From Rhizobium sp. Q54 (GTDB lineage: Bacteria > Pseudomonadota > Alphaproteobacteria > Micropepsales > Micropepsaceae), in contig CAMAPL010000001.1 of the NCBI GenBank assembly GCA_945860165.1, positions 62,001-126,000 of the forward strand: 64,000 nt of DNA, in the 5' to 3' direction. The number at the start of each line of letters is the position of its first letter. Positions within the stretch are counted from its first letter, which is position 1. A model generated the notes under the pieces. The model was not told the origin of the DNA. It saw nothing but the letters and a program-made list of their open reading frames with translations, and made no database searches. Both the position numbers and the translations under genes were made by a program. Positions 57,587 through 64,000 of this stretch are shown here, in pieces.

Positions 57587-60244
57587 CTAGGCCGCCTTGG
57601 ACAGGGTCGGCGTATCAGCGGGCGCGATGTCCGCCTTGCGGTTGGCCTGGGCGCTGATCTTGGCGGTGATCATGGTGGCGGCATAGGGAATGCTCTGCAC
57701 CCCCAGCATCACCATCCACATGGTCACGGCCGGATCCTGGAAGCCGCGGTCGAACGCCATGGAAAACATCGCCATCACCAGCAGGGTCAGCAGCACCGCT
57801 TCCTGCCATACCACCCGCAGCACCTGGGTGAAACTGGCGGGGTCGGCGCATTTGGGCGTGCGCAGGAATGGCTTGCCGCTGGTCAGCAGGCCCATCCAAA
57901 CCGCCTTGCCGACCGAGTGGGTCAGCGCCAGGCCCGCCACCGAGGCCACCACCGCGCCCTTGAAGCCCGAGCCCACCTTGGGCGGATAGAGCAGCAGCGT
58001 CTTGATCAGCTTGGTGGCGAACAGCGCCATCGCCGCTGCCGACAAAGCCGGCATCGGCACATCGATATAGCCAGGCGCAATCCACATCAGCAGCGTCCAG
58101 GCCAGCGCCATCAGGGTCACCAGCATACCCAGGCCGTCGGAAATCCATGGCAGCCAGCCGGACAGGAAGTGGTAGCGCTGTGTCCGCGACAGCGCCGAGC
58201 CGCCGACAAAAAACTCGCGCGCGTGACGCTTCATAATCTGCATGGCGCCATAGACCCAGCGATAACGCTGCGACATGAAGGCTTCCAGCGTGTCTGGCAT
58301 CAGGCCGGACCCCATGCTCTGGGAAACGTAAGCGGCTTCATAGCCGGCCTCGAACAGTTTCAGGCCCAGCTCGGTATCCTCGGTGATGCACCATTCGCTC
58401 CAGCCATCCACTTCCTCCAGCGCATCCTTGCGCACGATGGTCATGGTGCCGTGCTGGATGATGGCATTGTGCTCGTTGCGCTCCACCATGCCGATATGGA
58501 AGAAGCCACGATATTCCTCATAGGCCATCGCCTTGAACGGGTTCTGCGGCGCATCGCGGTAATCCTGCGGCCCCTGCACCAGCGCGATGGCGGGCGAGGC
58601 AAAATAAGGGATGACGCGCCGCAGCCAGAAAGGCTGCACCTGGTAATCGCTGTCGATCACCGCAACATAGACCGCCTTGGAATCGGTCAGCGCCAAAGCC
58701 CGGTTGAGGGCGCCGCCCTTGAAGCCCTTGAGCTGTTCGAAATGAAAGAAGCGGAAATTGCCACCGGTTTCGGCATTGAGGGTCCGGCAATGCGCCTCCA
58801 CCGGCCGCCAGGTTTCCGGATCGGGGGTGTTGTTGTCCAGAATGATGACTTCGTAATTGTCGTAATCCAGCCGGGCCAGCGCGTTCAGGCTTTCGATCAC
58901 CATTTGCGGCGGCTCGTTGTAGGTCGGCAGATGGATGGAGACGCGCGGCGATGTCTCGGGAATGCCCAGCTTCATCGCCCGCCGGTCCACCCGCCACAGG
59001 GTGGCCGCCAGCTCGATGCTTTCGGTGAGGATCACGGCGCAGGCCAGCAGCACCAGCGGTGACATGGCGATCAGGGCGGCGATGTCGGTGGGATCGACAT
59101 ATTCCAGCGCCGCAGCGTCCACCAACGCCAGAAGACCGGTGGAGACCAGCACGACCATGCCGCCCATCATCACATAGCCGGTCTGGCGCACGCGCGGCAT
59201 CCGGCCAAGCACAAGCAATCCCAGCAGCAGGCTGATGATCGACGCCATCAGGGCATAACCGCGCCATTCCGGGAAGGTGCGGATCAGGCCGGTGAAGGCA
59301 ATCTTGGGGTTGCCGCTGGCGTCATGAAGGCCCCAATAGGCGCCCACCGCGCCCTCGCCCTGATTCTTCCAAGGCTGGTCATAGGCTTCAAACAGATAAT
59401 AGTCCCAGCCCTTCTCCTGAGCGAACTGGACAAAGCCGCGCAGAAAATAACCTTCATTGGCGGCGGTGGCCTCGGCGCGGCCACGGGTGCGCCCCTCCGA
59501 CGGCCAGCCCGCCTCGCCCACCACGATCTGCTTGTCGGGAAACTCGCCCTGGATGTGGTTGTAGAAGCCTTCGCTGGATTTCAGCGAACCGCGAATATCG
59601 ACATTCTCCCAGTACGGCAGAAGATGCACGAAGATCAAATCCACATACTGGCCGATCTCCGGCGTCAGCATCCATGTCGACCAGGGTTCGGCCGTGGTGA
59701 TCTTGATGCGGGCGGGCAAGGCATCGCGCACGCGCTGGATATAGGTGTTGAGCTGGTCGGGTGAGACATAACCCATCAACTGGGTTTCGTTGCCGACAAT
59801 CACCCGGTCGATGGTGCGGCGGTTGGCCAGTACCGTGCGTATGCCGCGCTCGATCTCTTTTTCGTTTTTTCCCAGGTCTGGACTGATCCAGATCCCAAGC
59901 GACACGATCATGCCGTAGCGGCGCGCGATTTCCGGCACCTTGGCCATGCCGCCGTCCACTGTATAGGTGCGGATGCGCCCGGTGAGCTTCGAGAGCTGGG
60001 ACAGATCGCGGTCGATCCGCTCTTCGGTAATGTTCCGGGCTTGCCGCTGGCTGAACATGCCGCTGGGGCTGTAGGCGATGCCGCGTACCTGCCCGTCCCA
60101 TTCCGGCGCCAACACCGTAAAGTCGCGGCTGGTCCAGAACAGTGCGCTGGCCGCCACCACCATCACCAGCGCGATGGCGATGCGCAGCTTGCCACCGCCA
60201 AGATGCCGCGCGGTCCAAAGACGGGTGAAAAACGCGCGCAGCAC
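57587..60244 (-). CDS. GH17-GT2 beta-glucan synthase, membrane bound
   Basis: An 885-residue fusion. An N-terminal helix (residues 20-37) leads to a GH17 domain (about 50-310) with GNETQLMGYV and VGEAGWPSEG, holding the acid and nucleophile glutamates. Helices near 320-420 precede a GT2 domain: IHLPTYNEPPQM, VIDSDYQVQPFW, ITEDTELGLKLF and QRYRWVYGAMQ give the D, DxD, TED and Q-x2-R-W pattern of processive synthases. More helices close the protein. This plan matches beta-1,3-glucan synthases such as bradyrhizobial NdvB-type enzymes making periplasmic glucans. ATG at 60244. Confidence 0.88.
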   Translation of the reverse strand: MLRAFFTRLWTARHLGGGKLRIAIALVMVVAASALFWTSRDFTVLAPEWDGQVRGIAYSPSGMFSQRQARNITEERIDRDLSQLSKLTGRIRTYTVDGGMAKVPEIARRYGMIVSLGIWISPDLGKNEKEIERGIRTVLANRRTIDRVIVGNETQLMGYVSPDQLNTYIQRVRDALPARIKITTAEPWSTWMLTPEIGQYVDLIFVHLLPYWENVDIRGSLKSSEGFYNHIQGEFPDKQIVVGEAGWPSEGRTRGRAEATAANEGYFLRGFVQFAQEKGWDYYLFEAYDQPWKNQGEGAVGAYWGLHDASGNPKIAFTGLIRTFPEWRGYALMASIISLLLGLLVLGRMPRVRQTGYVMMGGMVVLVSTGLLALVDAAALEYVDPTDIAALIAMSPLVLLACAVILTESIELAATLWRVDRRAMKLGIPETSPRVSIHLPTYNEPPQMVIESLNALARLDYDNYEVIILDNNTPDPETWRPVEAHCRTLNAETGGNFRFFHFEQLKGFKGGALNRALALTDSKAVYVAVIDSDYQVQPFWLRRVIPYFASPAIALVQGPQDYRDAPQNPFKAMAYEEYRGFFHIGMVERNEHNAIIQHGTMTIVRKDALEEVDGWSEWCITEDTELGLKLFEAGYEAAYVSQSMGSGLMPDTLEAFMSQRYRWVYGAMQIMKRHAREFFVGGSALSRTQRYHFLSGWLPWISDGLGMLVTLMALAWTLLMWIAPGYIDVPMPALSAAAMALFATKLIKTLLLYPPKVGSGFKGAVVASVAGLALTHSVGKAVWMGLLTSGKPFLRTPKCADPASFTQVLRVVWQEAVLLTLLVMAMFSMAFDRGFQDPAVTMWMVMLGVQSIPYAATMITAKISAQANRKADIAPADTPTLSKAA

Positions 60245-60247
60245 TTT

Positions 60248-60772
60248 CTACTGTTCTTGGCGTTCGCTGGGGTCCGGGATGTAGCCCTTCTCGCCGCGCC
60301 GGGGCAGAGGCGTGACCTTCACCAGACGGATGTCGAACATCAGAACCTGGTTGGGCGGAATCGTGCCTTCGCCCGAGCCGCGCACCCCGTAACCCAGATT
60401 GGGCGGAATGGTCAGAAGCCAGCGGTCACCTTCGCGCATCAATTGCAGCGCCTCGATCCAGCCGGGGATAACGCTGCTCAGCCGCATGGTCGCGGGCAAG
60501 CCCGGCGAGGTGCCGTCGAAGATCACTTTGTTAATCAGTGTGCCGGTGTAATAGACGGTCACCGAATCCGTCGCGGCGGGGCGCTTGCCATAACCGTTCT
60601 GGATGATACGAAACTGCAGGCCGCTGGGGCGCGTGATCACGCCCTTCTTCGCCTTGTTCTCCTCAAGATATTTCAGGTTGGCATCGATGCTCAGCGCATC
60701 GTCCACCGCAAAGGCGGGCGCGGTCCAGCCAGCCAACAGCAAAACCGCAAAAACAGTCCAGAACCGCTTCAT
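60248..60772 (-). CDS. Exported FKBP-type peptidyl-prolyl isomerase
   Basis: A 174-residue periplasmic or lipid-anchored FKBP. Signal peptide MKRFWTVFAVLLLAGWTAPAFA, then an N-terminal helical part (LSIDANLKYLEENKAKKGV) and the FKBP fold from about residue 70: VTVYYTGTLINKVIFDGT, VIPGWIEALQLMREGDRW and IPPNLGYG. Such proteins speed proline isomerisation in exported proteins. ATG at 60772. It precedes the glucan synthase by three bases on the same strand, so the two are probably one transcript. Confidence 0.92.
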   Translation of the reverse strand: MKRFWTVFAVLLLAGWTAPAFAVDDALSIDANLKYLEENKAKKGVITRPSGLQFRIIQNGYGKRPAATDSVTVYYTGTLINKVIFDGTSPGLPATMRLSSVIPGWIEALQLMREGDRWLLTIPPNLGYGVRGSGEGTIPPNQVLMFDIRLVKVTPLPRRGEKGYIPDPSERQEQ

Positions 60773-60913
60773 ATCCGTCTCCGAAAAACCACCCGGCGCC
60801 CCCGCATGTGCTGATCCTAGCGGAGCCCTGGTCCGGGCCATAGCGCTTGAAACCATGGAACTCCAGCTTCAGCGCGAAATTTTTCCGCGTTGCTTAATTC
60901 CGGGCGGGGCAGG

Positions 60914-61558
60914 TCAGGTGAACTTGGTGACCAGGTGGATCAGCACCACAAGCCCGAAAATGGCCACCAGCACCCCGGAGCCGCGGTTGATGGCCCACAT
61001 AGCCTTTTCGTCGATCCGGGTGTGGAACAGGCCGATCAGGGTGGTCAGGACCAGCCACCACAGGGCTGAGCCCCCCACCACCCCGGCAACGACCAGGCTG
61101 GCGTCCGCAAAGCTGCCTGCTCCGCCCGCCAGGCCTCCCAGGCCTGCAAACATGCCGCCAAAGAACATCAGGGTGGCCGGGTTGGTGATGGTCAGGGCAA
61201 AAGTCGAGAGCATGGCCCGGCCCAGATTGGAGCCGCTCCTGTCCATCCCGGTTTCCGGGCAATGGGGCACCGGCGGGGCGATGAAGGTTCGCCAGCCGAG
61301 CCACACCATCATGGCGCCGCTAATCAGCTCGATGATGGTGGAGTAGCCCTGGATCAACTGGGCTATCCAGGTCAGGCTGAAGCCGGTGACGGCGGCGAAC
61401 ACGCCGTCGCCCAGCGCCGCGCCCATCCCCGAGACGAAGCCGTTGAGCGTTCCGAAGGCCAAGGTGCGGCGGATGCAGATCAGGTTTACCGGGCCGATCG
61501 GCACCGCCGCGATCAAGCCCATCACCACGCCGGAGAGTACCAGATAAAATATCGTCAT
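60914..61558 (-). CDS. LysE/RhtB-family amino-acid exporter
   Basis: A 214-residue membrane protein with six helices and the family motif AAVPIGPVNLICIRRTL near residue 18, then SGMGAALGDGVFAAVTGF and ALTITNPATLMFFGGMF. These transporters export lysine, threonine or related compounds; the substrate is unknown here. ATG at 61558 overlaps the dihydroorotase stop by four bases, so expression is coupled to it. Confidence 0.85.
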   Translation of the reverse strand: MTIFYLVLSGVVMGLIAAVPIGPVNLICIRRTLAFGTLNGFVSGMGAALGDGVFAAVTGFSLTWIAQLIQGYSTIIELISGAMMVWLGWRTFIAPPVPHCPETGMDRSGSNLGRAMLSTFALTITNPATLMFFGGMFAGLGGLAGGAGSFADASLVVAGVVGGSALWWLVLTTLIGLFHTRIDEKAMWAINRGSGVLVAIFGLVVLIHLVTKFT

Positions 61559-62904
61559 GCCGGCTCAAGGGTTTCCACGAACCGCACCGGCTCGCCGCCC
61601 GCCGCCATGACGCTGGCAAAGTCCCGCATCACGATACGCCCGCGCAGGATGGTGGCGACCGGCCAGCCTTTGGTCTTAATGCCGTCGAACGGCGTCCAGC
61701 CGCAAGTCGAGGCGATCCACTTGTTCTCGATGGTGCGCGTCAGGCCCATATCGACGATGGTGAAGTCGGCGTCATAGCCGCACGCGATGCGGCCCTTGCC
61801 GGCGATGCCGAAGATGCGCTGCGGGCCAGAAGCCGTCAGGTCAATGAAACGCTCCAGGGTCAGATTGCCCTTGCTGACATGATCGAGCAGGACGGTCGCC
61901 AGGGTCTGCACACCCGGCATGCCCGAAGGCGTATCGGGATAGGTCTTGTCTTTTTCCTCGCGCGTATGCGGCGCATGGTCGGAGCCGATCACGTCGATCA
62001 CCCCGTCGCGCACCGCCGCCCACAACGCCTGGCGATGGCTTTCATCGCGGATTGGCGGGTTCATCTGGGCATAGGCGCCCAGCCGCTCGTAGCATTCCGG
62101 CGCCGACAAGGTGAGATGCTGCGGCGTGGTCTCGGCGGTGACGATATCCTTGGCCGCCGCCAGCAGCGGGATCTCGTCGCTGGTGGTGATGTGCAGAACA
62201 TGCAGCCGGCGTCCGGCTGCGCGGGCCAGCCTGATCACCCGCTCGGTGGACATGCGCGCCGATTCCGCGTCGCGCCAGATGGGATGGGTTTGCGGCTTGC
62301 CGCACTCGGCCAGATGTTTGCGTTCGATCATGCGGTCTTCATCTTCGGAATGGACCGCGACGCGGCGCTTGCCAGACTTGAGCGCCGCCAGAATGTCTTC
62401 TTCTTTGTTCAGCAGCAGTGTGCCGGTGGAGGAACCCAGAAAAGCCTTGATGCCACAAACGCCGGGCATTTTTTCCAAGTTCGCCAGCTCGGCGATATTC
62501 TGCGGCGCCGCGCCGGCATAAAAGGCGTGGTCGCAATGCATCCGCCCCCTGGCGCGGGCCAGCTTGTCCTGGATCGCTTCGGCCGTGGTGGTCGGCGGTA
62601 CGGTGTTGGGCATTTCAAAGACGCTGGTGACGCCGCCCAAGATGGCGGCCAGGCTGCCGCTGGCCAGGTCTTCCTTGTGTACATTGCCGGGCTCACGGAA
62701 ATGCACCTGAGTGTCCATCACGCCGGGCAGAACGTGCAGGCCCTTGGCCTCGAAGACTTCGGCGGCCTTGGCGCCTGCCAGAGACCCGATGGCGACGATT
62801 CGCCCGGCTATCACGCCCACATCAGCCTCGGCGATGCCGTTGGGGGTGGCGACGATGCCGTCCCGGATCAGAAGATCGAAAATTTCCTGATTTTTCATGC
62901 TCAT
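61555..62904 (-). CDS. pyrC: Dihydroorotase, class I
   Basis: A 449-residue zinc amidohydrolase of pyrimidine synthesis. Metal and catalytic residues: DTQVHFREPG near residue 64, GIKAFLGSSTGT with the carbamylated lysine, VLHITTSDEI and the catalytic aspartate in DVIGSDHAPHT. The length suits the type I enzyme (PyrC long or AllB-like); hydantoinase or allantoinase activity cannot be ruled out. ATG at 62904; ATG at 62898 is equally possible. Confidence 0.9.
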   Translation of the reverse strand: MSMKNQEIFDLLIRDGIVATPNGIAEADVGVIAGRIVAIGSLAGAKAAEVFEAKGLHVLPGVMDTQVHFREPGNVHKEDLASGSLAAILGGVTSVFEMPNTVPPTTTAEAIQDKLARARGRMHCDHAFYAGAAPQNIAELANLEKMPGVCGIKAFLGSSTGTLLLNKEEDILAALKSGKRRVAVHSEDEDRMIERKHLAECGKPQTHPIWRDAESARMSTERVIRLARAAGRRLHVLHITTSDEIPLLAAAKDIVTAETTPQHLTLSAPECYERLGAYAQMNPPIRDESHRQALWAAVRDGVIDVIGSDHAPHTREEKDKTYPDTPSGMPGVQTLATVLLDHVSKGNLTLERFIDLTASGPQRIFGIAGKGRIACGYDADFTIVDMGLTRTIENKWIASTCGWTPFDGIKTKGWPVATILRGRIVMRDFASVMAAGGEPVRFVETLEPA

Positions 62905-62969
62905 GGGCTCGGAATTAGCCTACTCATCCCGCCCTTGGCAATCTTGACGGAGGGGGTTAACTGGGATGG

Positions 62970-63797
62970 ATGAAACCTGCTCTTCTCGACGACCGCGCCA
63001 TTATCGCAATTTCCGGCTCCGAGGCACGCGATTTTCTGCAGGGACTGGTCACAAATGATGTCGTCGAGGGGCTGGCCCCGGGCACGGGCCTGTATACCGC
63101 ACTGCTCTCGCCCCAAGGCAAGATCCTGATCGATTTCTTTGTCACCGAAGGCGATGGCGCCTTGCTACTGGATTGCGCCCGGGCTTCGCGCGATGCGCTG
63201 CTGAAAAAACTGAAAATGTACAAGCTGCGCGCCAAGGTGGATATCGAGGCACGCGACCAGCTGGCGGTTTGCAGCAACCTGCAGGACCACCCCGAAAATC
63301 GCCCGGTCACCTATGCGGACCGCGCCGTAACCTATCCCGACCCGCGCCTAGAGGCGTTAGGGATGCGCAGCATCGGCGCAATCGCCGAAATGCCGGCCAA
63401 CCTGCCGGGGCCGAGTGCCTATCACGCGATGCGGCTAGCGCTGGGCGTGCCGGAAGCCGGCGATTTCGGGTCTGAGAAAATCTTCGCCCTGGATGCCGGG
63501 CTGGAAGAACTCCACGGCGTGTCCTTCACCAAGGGCTGTTATGTCGGCCAGGAACTGACATCCCGCATGAAGCACCGCGCCACCGCCCGCAAGCGCATCG
63601 TCACGATCACGGCGCAGGCGGATCTGCCCGCCAGTGGCCCCGTGACACGCGGCGGCAGCGAGATCGGTGAAATTCTTTCTGCCTATGGTTCTATCGCTTT
63701 TGTATTGGTGCGGCTGGACCGGCTGGCCGAGACGCAGGGCGAGATAACGGCTGCATCCATTCCCGTTGCCCTGACGAGACCGGCATGGTTGCTCTAG
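62970..63797 (+). CDS. ygfZ: YgfZ/GcvT-like folate-binding iron-sulphur protein
   Basis: A 275-residue protein that helps assemble or repair iron-sulphur clusters, using tetrahydrofolate. The defining motif FTKGCYVGQELTSRMKHR lies near residue 185 and contains the essential cysteine. The GcvT fold starts IIAISGSEARDFLQGLVTND. ATG at 62970. It is divergent from the dihydroorotase gene and overlaps tag by 13 bases, the usual order in Alphaproteobacteria. Confidence 0.93.
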   Translation: MKPALLDDRAIIAISGSEARDFLQGLVTNDVVEGLAPGTGLYTALLSPQGKILIDFFVTEGDGALLLDCARASRDALLKKLKMYKLRAKVDIEARDQLAVCSNLQDHPENRPVTYADRAVTYPDPRLEALGMRSIGAIAEMPANLPGPSAYHAMRLALGVPEAGDFGSEKIFALDAGLEELHGVSFTKGCYVGQELTSRMKHRATARKRIVTITAQADLPASGPVTRGGSEIGEILSAYGSIAFVLVRLDRLAETQGEITAASIPVALTRPAWLL

Positions 63798-64000
63798 CAA
63801 AGACGCGATGCTCGTGGCCGGGTAAAGACCCGCTTTATGTCGCCTATCACGACAGCGAATGGGGCGTGCCGGAGCATGACGCCCGCACCTTGTATGAAAA
63901 ACTCGTGCTGGATGGTTTTCAGGCCGGGCTTTCCTGGATTACCATCCTGCGCAAGCGAGAGAATTTCCGCAAAGCCTTCCACAATTTCGATCCGCATAAG
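63785..64000 (+). CDS. tag: DNA-3-methyladenine glycosylase I, 3' partial
   Basis: The first 72 residues of Tag, which removes 3-methyladenine from DNA. TRCSWPGKDPLYVAYHDSEW, with the zinc-ligand cysteine and the YHDxEWG motif, and LDGFQAGLSWITILRKREN are diagnostic. ATG at 63785 overlaps ygfZ in another frame. The gene runs off the end of the window, so its C-terminal zinc ligands cannot be checked. Confidence 0.94.
   Translation, partial: MVALAKTRCSWPGKDPLYVAYHDSEWGVPEHDARTLYEKLVLDGFQAGLSWITILRKRENFRKAFHNFDPHK

Noticed and set aside
57545-59062. 505-residue plus-strand reading frame
   Set aside because: Antisense of the glucan synthase, rich in His, Gln and Arg; a shadow.

Overview
The window is chromosomal DNA from a GC-rich alphaproteobacterium. 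The gene orders lysC, ptsP, rodZ-like, ispG, prfA, prmC, DUF4167, clpB and helicase, S4 protein, fdxA, carD are typical of that class, as are aerobic-type cobaltochelatase CobS/CobT, RatA next to lipA, DUF1178, a DUF4167 protein and a PHA depolymerase. I cannot name a genus. No rRNA, tRNA, CRISPR array, transposase or prophage was seen. Both ends cut genes: ispDF loses its 5' end and tag its 3' end.

Layout. 1-4131: ispDF, pgpA and a cinA C-terminal gene, then a secreted SGNH hydrolase, ratA and lipA. 4215-7571: a Tat-exported enolase-superfamily dehydratase, a broken unknown gene and a free-standing Aas-type acyl-activating enzyme. 7691-8554: a small, apparently decaying copper locus (CsoR plus Met/His/Cys-rich exported proteins). 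8711-9481: an iron-storage operon (bfd, bfr) behind a promoter bracketed by a perfect inverted repeat. 9478-14100: GST, PHA depolymerase, S1/P1 nuclease, M23 peptidase. 14104-25443: a long minus-strand core block from lysC to clpB. 25536-33542: ubiG and mostly minus-strand housekeeping genes (DUF1178, nitrilase, heme-binding GlcG-like protein, glutaredoxin, broken comF, Flp pilin, mutT, OsmC, glycosyltransferase, argJ). 33703-38437: secA, corA and a frameshifted CsgG-like gene. 38507-48470: accA, xerD, aroK-aroB, corC-like, bolA, J-domain protein, cobS-cobT, rpmB. 48612-53935: helicase, broken S4 gene, fdxA, carD and two wrecked accessory genes. 54029-64000: tsaC/sua5, a D-2-hydroxyacid dehydrogenase, UPF0114, a GH17-GT2 beta-glucan synthase, FKBP, LysE, dihydroorotase, ygfZ and tag.

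The strongest unexpected pattern is a contrast. About fifty core genes have no frameshift at all, yet at least eight short accessory genes carry in-frame stops or one-base indels that restore good coding sequence when corrected. This suggests real decay of dispensable loci rather than random sequencing error, although several indels sit in homopolymers. A second pattern is a set of hairpin elements placed directly after stop codons (csgG-like, cobS, cobT, fdxA). Copies share a core sequence and differ by compensating changes in both arms of the stem.
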